Below the pieces are notes generated by a model, which was not told the DNA's origin, did not search any database, and saw only the letters and a program-made list of their open reading frames with translations. The position numbers and the translations under genes were made by a program. A stretch of DNA of 64,000 nt from Mycolicibacterium insubricum (GTDB taxonomy: Bacteria > Actinomycetota > Actinomycetes > Mycobacteriales > Mycobacteriaceae), in contig NZ_AP022618.1 in the NCBI RefSeq assembly GCF_010731615.1, positions 1,798,001-1,862,000 on the forward strand. The letters are read 5' to 3'. How positions within the stretch are numbered: the stretch's first letter is position 1; the number at the start of each line of letters is the position of its first letter. Shown piece after piece: positions 24,929 to 43,209 of the stretch.

Positions 24929-26959
24929 ATGGCGCGAACCACCGCCCGACGCGACCACCCGCGACGGCTGTTCCGCGACCGCCGCGAGGCCGGACGCGTG
25001 CTGGCCGAACTGCTCTCGGCCTACCGCGGCCGCACCGACGTCATCGTGCTCGGTCTGGCGCGCGGCGGAATCCCGGTTGCCTTCGAAGTCGCGGCCGCAC
25101 TGCAGGCGCCGCTGGACGCCTACATCGTCCGCAAGCTCGGCGCGCCCGGGCGGGAGGAGTTCGCCGTCGGCGCACTGGCCCGCGGCGGCCGGGTCGTGCT
25201 CAACGACGACGTCGTGCGCGGCCTGGGCGTCACCCCGGAACAACTGCGCGAGGTCGCCGCACGCGAAGGCCGGGAACTGGAACGCCGCGAATCCGTCTAC
25301 CGATCCGGCCGACCACCCCTGCAGGTCGCCGGCAAGGTGGTGATCCTCGTCGACGACGGCCTGGCCACCGGCGCCAGCATGCGCGCCGCCGTCCTGGCGC
25401 TGCGCGAAGACGAACCCGCCCAGATCGTCGTCGCCGTGCCCGCCGCACCGGAATCGACCTGCCGCGAATTCGCCGGAATGGTCGACGATCTCGTCTGCGC
25501 GTCGATGCCGACCCCGTTCTTCGCCGTCGGCGAATCCTTCTGGGACTTCACCCAGGTCACCGACGACGAGGTGCGCACCCTGCTGGCCACTCCGACCACC
25601 GCCGCGGCCGAATCGACACCCGAATCGCCCGCGATGGCGGTCAGCGCGGCCGCGGTCGACGCCCCCGACGGGATACCGCCGGCAGAGGTCCTCGACGCAC
25701 TGATCGGGGACGCCCGCATCGTGCTGATCGGCGAAAGCTCGCACGGCACCCACGAGTTCTACGCCGCCCGTGCCGAAATCACGAAGTGGCTGATCGAGCA
25801 CAAGGGATTCACCGCGGTGGCCGCCGAAGCCGACTGGCCCGACGCCTACCGGGTCAACCGCTACGTACGTGGCCAGGGCAACGACGTTTCCGCCGAGGGC
25901 GCGCTGTCGGGATTCGAGCGGTTCCCGGGCTGGATGTGGCGCAACGACGTGGTCCGCGACTTCGTCACCTGGCTGCGCGAACACAACGGCCGGGCCACGG
26001 AGCATCGCGTCGGGTTCTACGGGCTCGACCTCTACAGCCTGCACCGCTCCATGGACGAGGTGATCACCTACCTCGACGGCGTCGACCCCGCGGCCGCGGC
26101 CCGGGCTCGGGCGCGCTACGCCTGCTTCGACCACGCCACCGCCGACGACGGCCAGGCCTACGGCTACGCCGAGGCATTCGGCGCCGGCCCGTCGTGCGAG
26201 CGGGAGGCGGTGGCGCAGTTGGTCGAGGTACATCGCGAGGCGATCAGCTATCTGCGCCACGACGGGCTGGTCGCCGAGGACGAACTGTTCTGCGCGCAGC
26301 AGAACGCCCAGACCGTGCGCAATGCCGAGGAGTACTACCGCGCCATGTTCAGCGGCCGGGTCACCTCCTGGAACCTGCGCGACCGGCATATGGCCCAGAC
26401 CCTCGACGCGCTGCTGTCCCACCTCGACCGGCACCGCGGAATCGGTGGCCAACCCGCCCGGATCGTGGTGTGGGCGCACAACTCCCACGTCGGCGACGCC
26501 CGGGCGACCGAGGTCGGCGCCGACGGGCAACTGACCCTCGGGCAGCTGGTCCGGCAACGCCACGGCGCGGACAGCCGGTTGATCGGCTTTTCCACCTACC
26601 GCGGCACGGTCACCGCCGCCGACGAATGGGGCGGTGTCGCGCACCGCAAAACCGTGCGCCCGGCGCTGCCCGGCAGCATCGAGGAACTGTTCCACGAAAC
26701 CGGCAAGGAGGCGTTCTTCGTCGCCATGCACGACGGCGGCCCGGCCGCCGAGGCGCTGGAGACCATTCGGCTGGCCCGCGCCATCGGGGTCATCTACCTG
26801 CCGGCCACCGAGCGGCAGAGCCACTACTACCACGTGCGGCCCGCCGACCAGTACGACGCGATGATCCACATCGAGCACACCCGGGCCCTGCAGCCGCTGG
26901 ACCCGACGTCGGTGTGGATCGCCGGGCAGACACCCGAGACCTATCCCAGCGGACTCTAA
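24929..26959 (+). CDS. Phosphoribosyltransferase-erythromycin esterase-like fusion (Rv2030c-like)
   Basis: A 676-residue two-domain protein. Residues 1-220 are a type I phosphoribosyltransferase ([18 protein letters not shown] loop [18 protein letters not shown]). Residues 250-676 are erythromycin-esterase-like, with [30 protein letters not shown] and [13 protein letters not shown] carrying the His/Glu residues of the EreA fold. M. tuberculosis Rv2030c, a dormancy (DosR) regulon gene of the same layout, is the nearest relative I recognise. No convincing DosR box was seen upstream. No ribosome site precedes ATG 24929, so the mRNA may be leaderless. True substrate unknown; macrolide hydrolysis is not implied. 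Confidence 0.9.
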   Translation: MARTTARRDHPRRLFRDRREAGRVLAELLSAYRGRTDVIVLGLARGGIPVAFEVAAALQAPLDAYIVRKLGAPGREEFAVGALARGGRVVLNDDVVRGLGVTPEQLREVAAREGRELERRESVYRSGRPPLQVAGKVVILVDDGLATGASMRAAVLALREDEPAQIVVAVPAAPESTCREFAGMVDDLVCASMPTPFFAVGESFWDFTQVTDDEVRTLLATPTTAAAESTPESPAMAVSAAAVDAPDGIPPAEVLDALIGDARIVLIGESSHGTHEFYAARAEITKWLIEHKGFTAVAAEADWPDAYRVNRYVRGQGNDVSAEGALSGFERFPGWMWRNDVVRDFVTWLREHNGRATEHRVGFYGLDLYSLHRSMDEVITYLDGVDPAAAARARARYACFDHATADDGQAYGYAEAFGAGPSCEREAVAQLVEVHREAISYLRHDGLVAEDELFCAQQNAQTVRNAEEYYRAMFSGRVTSWNLRDRHMAQTLDALLSHLDRHRGIGGQPARIVVWAHNSHVGDARATEVGADGQLTLGQLVRQRHGADSRLIGFSTYRGTVTAADEWGGVAHRKTVRPALPGSIEELFHETGKEAFFVAMHDGGPAAEALETIRLARAIGVIYLPATERQSHYYHVRPADQYDAMIHIEHTRALQPLDPTSVWIAGQTPETYPSGL

Positions 26960-26980
26960 AGCACGGCAAGGGGTTTCCCG

Positions 26981-27526
26981 ATGACAAACGACATCCTCAC
27001 CGATGCGCAGATCGACGCGCTGACCGGAGCGCAGCGCCGCGAACTGATCCGGCGTCTGGAACGCCCTGTTGCGCAACTGAAACCGCGCACCTACGTCGAA
27101 CGGCTGCGCCAGGCGCACCTGGGCCTGATGACCGGCGGTGCGCTGTTCATGATCCCGTGGATCGTCTACCTGGCACTGACCCTGCCGCCGAACTACACCG
27201 TGCACGACTGGCCGGTGACCTGGGTGGGCTTCGACATCCTGCTGGTCACCTTCATGGCGGCGACGGCCATCCTGACCTGGCAGCACCGCCAAGTCGTCGT
27301 GCTGCCGGCGTTCACCACCGGGATCCTGCTGGTGTGCGACGCCTGGTTCGACGTGACCACCTCCGGTGACGCCGATTTCGCCGTCACCTTGCTGACCGCG
27401 TTCCTGGGCTGCCTGCTGGCCGCGATCCTCATCGTCGGGTCGGTGAGCCTGGTGCGCTACACCGCCGCGCGGCTGTGGCTGATCGACCCGGATCAGTCCG
27501 TCTGGCGGCTGCCGCTGGAGACGTGA
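26981..27526 (+). CDS. Small integral membrane protein
   Basis: A 181-residue protein, with AAGGGG before ATG 26981. A soluble N-terminus (ALTGAQRRELIRRLERPVAQ) is followed by four predicted membrane helices (GLMTGGALFMIPWIVYLALT; VGFDILLVTFMAATAILTW; VLPAFTTGILLVCDAWFDV; LLTAFLGCLLAAILIVGSVS). It starts 21 nt after the Rv2030c-like gene and is probably in one operon with it. The family is conserved in actinobacteria; I know no function. Confidence 0.8.
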   Translation: MTNDILTDAQIDALTGAQRRELIRRLERPVAQLKPRTYVERLRQAHLGLMTGGALFMIPWIVYLALTLPPNYTVHDWPVTWVGFDILLVTFMAATAILTWQHRQVVVLPAFTTGILLVCDAWFDVTTSGDADFAVTLLTAFLGCLLAAILIVGSVSLVRYTAARLWLIDPDQSVWRLPLET

Positions 27527-27547
27527 CCCGCCGAAACTCGCTGGTGT

Positions 27548-27967
27548 CTAGTCACAGCTGGCGCAGAACCCTGTCAGCGACAATTCCATTCCGCAACCGC
27601 AGAATGTTGCGGTTCGTGTCTTGTCAGATCGACGTTGGGAGGGGGCGCGAATCTTGTTGAGGGGATGAGCGACATACCAAGTTCCAGTGCGAGAACTCGG
27701 ACCGCGCTCCACTGAGTCGCCGAGCAACCGCACGATCTCATCTTCAGAACGGAATCCGTCGGTGGAGCCGTAGTAGATATACAGGTCGGGGCCGTGTTCG
27801 CGTCGCTTGCCCACTACGTATGGCTTTTCGGGACGCTCGACCGCTCGGTATTCGGCGATACCGACTGCCATGGCCATCCGAGCGATGAATTGATGGTTCT
27901 CCGCTGGAATCCTCGCTCTCGCCAAGGCGGAGACGAGGGAGTCGTGGAGTGGCGCGGTGGGATTCAC
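27548..27967 (-). CDS. Hypothetical protein with C-terminal zinc ribbon
   Basis: A 139-residue protein from a GTG start. Residues 1-110 give no match I can name. The C-terminus ATFCGCGMELSLTGFCASCD has CxC and CxxC pairs that would form a zinc ribbon. It lies downstream of the HNH nuclease gene on the same strand, about 100 nt apart, and both are visibly less GC-rich than the neighbouring genes. This suggests a transferred two-gene unit. A role as a DNA-binding or regulatory partner of the nuclease is only a guess. Confidence 0.65.
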   Translation of the reverse strand: MNPTAPLHDSLVSALARARIPAENHQFIARMAMAVGIAEYRAVERPEKPYVVGKRREHGPDLYIYYGSTDGFRSEDEIVRLLGDSVERGPSSRTGTWYVAHPLNKIRAPSQRRSDKTRTATFCGCGMELSLTGFCASCD

Positions 27968-28069
27968 GGACTCAGGATATCGACGGGGTCCGACATCGGA
28001 GACTGGCTACGCCGCCCACCAGGGAGGAGGGAATGCGATATCTAGGCTCTTTATGCGCCGGTATCCGGC

Positions 28070-29086
28070 TCACGTCGGAATGCCGGCGGGTTGGCTGCGG
28101 AAAATGCCGCGGGCAGCGGCGACCACTCGGTCGTATTGGGTTGGCCATCGCAGATCGACGGCGATCTGCTCGAGCGCTGCGCGATCACGACCGAGCACCT
28201 GGTCGACGATCGCCACAGCAGGCACCGAACCGCTCTTATCGCCGTTGCATCTGGTGCAGGACAGAACAAGATTTGCCAAGCCGTCAATTCCCACCAACGA
28301 CCACGGGAGCACGTGGTCGATCGGGTTGCTGCGCGGAAGTGGGGATTCGCAGTAGAAGCAGTAGGGCCCGTAGATCTCCTTGAACGGTTCGCGCACCGTA
28401 GTCAATGCGATACGTTCTCGGCCGAACAGGTGACCCGCAACGTCTGGGATGTCTTGTTCGAGGAAGCTGTTCATCCGGCGGACGTCGTCGACCCACATGA
28501 TCTCTAGAGCGGGCTTCAGCAGCGCGGCAAGTCGAGCCAACCCCTGTGCGACACCGGGTCTGAGCTCGATTGAGAAGTCGTGATCCCGGAGAACCTTGCG
28601 ACTGATCTTGGAGTGCAGGAAGGAGTCGTCGTAGAGGAAGGGGTCGCTGGTACTCGAACCGGATAGTCGTTGCAACCGATAGAGAGGTTGCTGTGCCAGG
28701 CACATCGTGATGTCCTCAATTGCCTGCCGATAGTCCTCGGGGGCTCGAACCGCGGCGAAGTCGACCGACATGTATGGCTTCCCAACCGACTGCTGAAGAC
28801 GGTGGACCGCAGCCAATATCCGTGCTGGTTCCGTGGTGGTCTGGCGCAGTTCATGCCCTTCAAACGGGCGGACCTGGCGCCAGTAGACGTCGAGAACTCG
28901 GCGGGCTAGATCGGGAATCGGTACGACAAGGGTGCCATCAGGCTCATCCGGAAGGTGTTCGACGCACTGGTCGATCAGGGCCCTCAAGGTCGCCAGCTTG
29001 TAGGTCGCTACTCGCCGACCCGCGTCCAGGACGGCCAGAACACGTTGCCCCAGCAGGAGTGGGTCGTCATTGGCCGTGTAGCTCAT
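28070..29086 (-). CDS. HNH endonuclease-domain protein
   Basis: A 338-residue protein. The HNH domain lies near the C-terminus: CFYCESPLP with the first Cys pair, IDHVLPWSLVGIDGLANLVL with the catalytic His and Asn, and CTRCNGDKSG with the second Cys pair. The N-terminal 250 residues are mostly helical (VATYKLATLRALIDQCVEHL and a long acidic/hydrophobic region) and may sense or bind a partner. ATG 29086 is preferred over 29116. Base composition differs from the neighbours. HNH proteins with large N-terminal regions are frequent in phage-defence and mobile contexts; function here is inferred. Confidence 0.8.
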   Translation of the reverse strand: MSYTANDDPLLLGQRVLAVLDAGRRVATYKLATLRALIDQCVEHLPDEPDGTLVVPIPDLARRVLDVYWRQVRPFEGHELRQTTTEPARILAAVHRLQQSVGKPYMSVDFAAVRAPEDYRQAIEDITMCLAQQPLYRLQRLSGSSTSDPFLYDDSFLHSKISRKVLRDHDFSIELRPGVAQGLARLAALLKPALEIMWVDDVRRMNSFLEQDIPDVAGHLFGRERIALTTVREPFKEIYGPYCFYCESPLPRSNPIDHVLPWSLVGIDGLANLVLSCTRCNGDKSGSVPAVAIVDQVLGRDRAALEQIAVDLRWPTQYDRVVAAARGIFRSQPAGIPT

Positions 29087-29179
29087 GGTGCTGCCAATGT
29101 AGCGCCCGTGCCGCACAGTTCGGGTGCGCTGGGATCTCAGTGTCCGATGGTGAATGCCTTGGTTGTGGACCTAATCCCG

Positions 29180-29326
29180 TCAGGACCGGGGCGCGCCCGG
29201 GGAGATCTGGCCGGCGCTGCGGTCGACCGGGTAGCGGGTGATGCCGTGATAGCTGCAGCGGCGGCTACCGGGTGTCGGTGCGGCGGTGCAGCCCGGGCTG
29301 CGGCAGGTACGCGTCACATAGATCAT
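29180..29326 (-). CDS. Possible 48-residue Cys-His microprotein
   Basis: The complement strand reads from ATG 29326 to TGA 29180. The N-terminal half is MIYVTRTCRSPGCTAAPTPG, followed by SRRCSYHG, giving a C-x4-C ... C-x2-H set that could hold zinc. GGAG lies 9 nt before the ATG. It is directly upstream, on the same strand, of the HNH gene. Motif and ribosome site support a real gene, but it is short and without a recognised homologue. Confidence 0.4.
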   Translation of the reverse strand: MIYVTRTCRSPGCTAAPTPGSRRCSYHGITRYPVDRSAGQISPGAPRS

Positions 29327-29600
29327 GGTCGGAACTCCAGGGTCGTGGCCGTCTCACGGAGATCGGGCGCCGATGAAGTTGAATCGGCTGCGCTGCGACG
29401 CTGCGGCGGCAGATGCTGAATCAGGTCAGCGGAGCCAGTGTGGCAGCCGACTGTTACCGGCGCATGTCATTTTTGTTGTGTCGGGGCGCTTGCGACAGTG
29501 CGTCACAATCACGCCGATTCTGAACGTGGGGTACTGCGGGCGCCGTGGTTACGGTGCGATGTGAATGCTCGACGACGGATGCGCCCTGGAGAGGAACTCA
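29327..29600. other. Gap without recognised gene
   Basis: I see no convincing coding frame here. A short T-rich patch occurs near 29469-29480 (TTTTTGTTGTG). The last 15 nt hold the ribosome site of the carbonic anhydrase. The promoters for the divergent microprotein/HNH transcript and for the carbonic anhydrase are expected in this stretch but were not located. Confidence 0.5.
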
Positions 29601-30101
29601 GTGTCGGTTACCGATGAATACCTGGCGAACAACGCCGAATACGCCTCGACCTTCCACGGGCCGCTGCCGTTGCCGCCGAGCCGGCACGTCGCCGTCGTCG
29701 CCTGTATGGACGCCCGCCTCAACGTGTACCGGATCCTCGGCCTGGCCGACGGCGAAGCCCACGTCATCCGCAATGCCGGAGGCGTGGTCACCGACGACGA
29801 GATCCGGTCCCTGGCCATCAGTCAGAGGCTGCTGGGCACGCGAGAGATCATCCTCATCCACCACACCGACTGCGGGATGCTGACCTTCACCGACGACGAG
29901 TTCAAGCGCGCCATCCAGGACGACACCGGAGTCAAGCCGAACTGGGCCGCCGAAGCGTTTCCCGACGTCGAGCAGGACGTGCGCCAGTCGCTGCGCCGCA
30001 TCGAGGCCAGCCCGTTCGTCACCAAGCACGAGTCGGCCCGCGGCTTCGTCTTCGATGTCGCCACCGGCAGGCTCAACGAGGTGTTTCTCCGTCGAGATTG
30101 A
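29601..30101 (+). CDS. Beta-class carbonic anhydrase
   Basis: A 166-residue zinc enzyme interconverting CO2 and bicarbonate. The ligands and active-site dyad are visible in VACMDARLN (Cys, Asp-Arg) and LIHHTDCGML (His, Cys). It resembles the short M. tuberculosis enzyme Rv1284. GTG 29601 has GGAGAGGA upstream. The last four codons (LRRD) and the TGA lie in or at the edge of the first unit of the 41-bp repeat array, so the extreme C-terminus appears to have been replaced or capped by the repeat. Confidence 0.9.
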   Translation: MSVTDEYLANNAEYASTFHGPLPLPPSRHVAVVACMDARLNVYRILGLADGEAHVIRNAGGVVTDDEIRSLAISQRLLGTREIILIHHTDCGMLTFTDDEFKRAIQDDTGVKPNWAAEAFPDVEQDVRQSLRRIEASPFVTKHESARGFVFDVATGRLNEVFLRRD

Positions 30102-30294
30102 CGGTAGGGCTGCTGCGCACGGGGTTTCTTCGTCGAGATCGACGGCAGGGCTGTTGCGTGCCGACGGCTCCCGTCGAGATTGACGGCAGGGTTGCTGGCG
30201 CTGGAGTTTCCGCGTCGAGATTGACGGTAGGGCTGCTGCGTAGGATCGATTGCCGACGAGATTTACGTGAGGGCTATCTCGCGGCAAGGAAAGC
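30090..30294 (+). repeat. Tandem repeat, exact 41-bp period, about five units
   Basis: Units start at 30090, 30131, 30172, 30213 and 30254. Each begins with a conserved core close to CGTCGAGATTGACGGYAGGG and continues CTGCTGCG, followed by about 13 variable bases. The fifth unit is degenerate. TTTCTC or TTTCCG-like bases precede several cores. The variable tails and short period do not fit CRISPR. The array fills most of the gap between the carbonic anhydrase and the antitoxin gene, and the first unit supplies the carbonic anhydrase stop. It looks like a mycobacterial VNTR/MIRU-style element. Confidence 0.85.
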
Positions 30295-30406
30295 AGCCCA
30301 CACGTGAGTTTCGGTGAGCTCGTCGCCGTCGTACCTGGACCGAGCGCGGGAGCAACCGAGCACTGGAACACGGATCCGGCCCCAGGACGGCCATTAGAAT
30401 GCCGTC

Positions 30407-30622
30407 ATGGGGGAGTTGCACCTGCAAAACATCCCGAATGAGGTCGTGCATCGGCTTGAGCGGATAGCGCGTGCCGAGGGCGTGACGGTGGCCGCGATTG
30501 CGATCCGTGAGCTCGACGCGGCGAGCCGGAGGGTGGACAACGCCCGGCTGTTGGCCGAGCTGCCGGACCTCGATCTTCCCACGGGTGCCATTGTGGATGC
30601 GGTGTGGACCGAGCGCCGATGA
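30407..30622 (+). CDS. vapB: VapB/FitA-type antitoxin
   Basis: A 71-residue ribbon-helix-helix antitoxin: ELHLQNIPNEVVHRLERIAR gives the strand and first helix, and a toxin-binding tail follows (RLLAELPDLDLPTGAIVDAV). The ATG at 30407 is followed by the normal ATGA overlap into a downstream frame at 30619. That frame is only 21 codons long, so the toxin is broken. The antitoxin itself looks intact and may survive as an orphan regulator or anti-addiction gene. Confidence 0.82.
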   Translation: MGELHLQNIPNEVVHRLERIARAEGVTVAAIAIRELDAASRRVDNARLLAELPDLDLPTGAIVDAVWTERR

Positions 30623-30684
30623 CCGGACGTATTGACAGCTTGCGTGCTCATCCAGCGCTCGCGCACCGTATGGCCCGACCGTAG
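30619..30684 (+). pseudogene. Remnant of a vapC toxin gene
   Basis: ATG 30619 overlaps the antitoxin TGA as in intact vapBC pairs, but the frame stops after 21 codons. The piece DSLRAHPALAHRMARP resembles the mid-region of VapC toxins (normally ...HPLLHRVWALR..., before the YDAxYVALAE motif). The N-terminal catalytic Asp and the later acidic residues are missing. A deletion that removed most of the PIN domain explains this best; the resemblance rests on a short stretch. Confidence 0.45.
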
Positions 30685-30711
30685 GCGGTTCGACTCGCTG
30701 CCTATCGCCTA

Positions 30712-30740
30712 GGTGGTTGACCACCGGATTCGGTGGTCAA
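30712..30740. promoter_or_regulatory. Overlapping inverted repeats upstream of the ADP-ribosylglycohydrolase
   Basis: GGTGGT-TG-ACCACC (30712-30725) overlaps a second perfect repeat with arms TTGACCACCG (30717-30726) and CGGTGGTCAA (30731-30740) around GATT. The shared ACCACC arm could pair with either side, so the two hairpins exclude each other. This could be an operator with three half-sites, or a terminator/attenuator between the antitoxin remnant and the next gene. Confidence 0.5.
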
Positions 30741-30776
30741 GGCGGTTTGTCGGTGGCCGCACGTACCCTGCTCACC

Positions 30777-31904
30777 GTGGATGGCGAGCAGATTGGCCGG
30801 CAGCGGGGAGCGGGTTCGGCCGGAGGGCGGTTCCGCGGTTGCCTGCTGGGCGGGGCGGTGGGGGACGCGCTGGGCGCGCCGGTGGAATTCGACCCGCGCG
30901 AACAGATCCTGAGGCGGTTCGGTCCCGACGGGATCACCGGCTACGCGCCCGCCTATGGCGGGATCGGGATGATCACCGACGACACCCAGATGACACTGTT
31001 CACCGCCGAAGGGCTACTGCGGTACTGGGTTCGCGGGCGGATGAAAGGGATAGCCACCTATACCGGCGTGACGGCGAACGCGTATCTGCGGTGGCTGCGC
31101 ACCCAGGGCGGCAGTCCCCGAAACCCCCTCGGAGTCGGCGAGCCGTTCGGCGAGGGGGAGCCGGGCCGGCTGTATCAGGAGCGACGACTGCACAGCAACC
31201 GGGCACCGGGCAACACGTGCATGTCGGCGCTGCGCGCCATGCCCGGGCTCGGTGAACCGGCCGACAACGACAGCAAGGGCTGCGGCGGCGTCATGCGTGT
31301 TGCGCCGGTCGGGTTGTTCGTCGATCGGATGTCGGACGGAACCTGCGAGCAGGCCTTCCAGATCGCCACCGACCTCGCTGCCCTGACACACGGCCACCCG
31401 ACCGGATCGCTGTCCGCCGGCGTGCTGGCTGCGTTGGTCTACCAACTGGTCCAGGGTGTTTCGCTAGCCGACGCCCTACCCGAGGCGAAGCGGATCCTGC
31501 GCGGGTTCGACGGCCAGGAGGAGACGCTGGGCGCTGTCGAGGCCGCCGAGGCAGCGGTGCACCGCCGGGGAGCGCGTCACGACGCTGTCGCGACGCTGGG
31601 GGAGGGCTGGGTGGCCGACGAGGCGCTGGCCATCGGGCTCTACTGCGCGCTGGTGGCCGAATCCTTCACCGACGCCGTGGTGCTCGCGGTCAATCACAGC
31701 GGTGACTCCGACTCCACCGGATCGATCGCCGGCAATCTGCTCGGTGCCGCGCTCGGCGAGCGGGCAATCGATGCGCACTGGCTGGAGCCACTGGAACTCC
31801 GTGATGTGATCACCGAGATCGCCGACGACCTCTACGCCTACCCGGATTGGCAGATCGACCACACCGACACGCAGAACATCTGGCGGAAGTATCCCGGGTA
31901 CTGA
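30777..31904 (+). CDS. ADP-ribosylglycohydrolase family protein (DraG/ARH)
   Basis: About 375 residues from GTG 30777 (upstream GTG 30753 and TTG 30717 are in frame). The family removes ADP-ribose from proteins, nucleic acids or small molecules with two Mg ions. The metal ligands are visible: GCLLGGAVGDALGAPVEF, MITDDTQMTLF, and NHSGDSDSTGSIAGNLLGA near the C-terminus. Full length is typical. Free-standing ARH genes often counter ADP-ribosylating toxins or regulate enzymes; no ADP-ribosyltransferase is nearby, so the target is unknown. Confidence 0.88.
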   Translation: MDGEQIGRQRGAGSAGGRFRGCLLGGAVGDALGAPVEFDPREQILRRFGPDGITGYAPAYGGIGMITDDTQMTLFTAEGLLRYWVRGRMKGIATYTGVTANAYLRWLRTQGGSPRNPLGVGEPFGEGEPGRLYQERRLHSNRAPGNTCMSALRAMPGLGEPADNDSKGCGGVMRVAPVGLFVDRMSDGTCEQAFQIATDLAALTHGHPTGSLSAGVLAALVYQLVQGVSLADALPEAKRILRGFDGQEETLGAVEAAEAAVHRRGARHDAVATLGEGWVADEALAIGLYCALVAESFTDAVVLAVNHSGDSDSTGSIAGNLLGAALGERAIDAHWLEPLELRDVITEIADDLYAYPDWQIDHTDTQNIWRKYPGY

Positions 31905-31905
31905 C

Positions 31906-31940
31906 GGTAGCGGCGGGCGCCTGCGACGCCCGCCGCTACC
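31906..31940. terminator. Strong bidirectional hairpin between convergent genes
   Basis: GGTAGCGGCGGGCG (31906-31919) pairs perfectly with 31927-31940 over 14 bp around a 7-nt loop. It sits between the stops of the ADP-ribosylglycohydrolase (31904) and the pks gene (31955) and can serve both strands. No T tract follows. Confidence 0.8.
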
Positions 31941-31954
31941 AGCCACGTGTGGGC

Positions 31955-43016
<11,062 letters not shown>

Positions 43017-43209
43017 ATGGTCGTCCTCCTTGATTCGGTTCCCGACCGGAGCTCGGCTTGACGTGGATCACACTCGACCCGTCCGCCGCACGGCGATCAC
43101 TATTGCACGCGCACCTATGCGGCGGGGGGTGACGCACGTTATGGCCGACTCGACCCGGAGTATGTTAGTGCCCGATACCGAGCCGGGGATTATTTGGAGG
43201 TCCAAGCTT
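43017..43209. promoter_or_regulatory. Divergent pks / papA3 promoter region
   Basis: This 193-nt gap must hold the promoters for both arms of the TPP locus. AAGGAGG (complement strand, about 43025-43031) serves pks and GGAGG (43196-43200) serves papA3. I found no clear -10/-35 pair or long palindrome. The papA3 frame is open through this gap and into pks, but the start evidence places it non-coding. Confidence 0.6.

Noticed and set aside
30090..30294. CRISPR array
   Set aside because: The repeat unit starts recur every 41 bp with only about 13 variable bases, too short for spacers. The repeats differ from each other and no cas gene is present.
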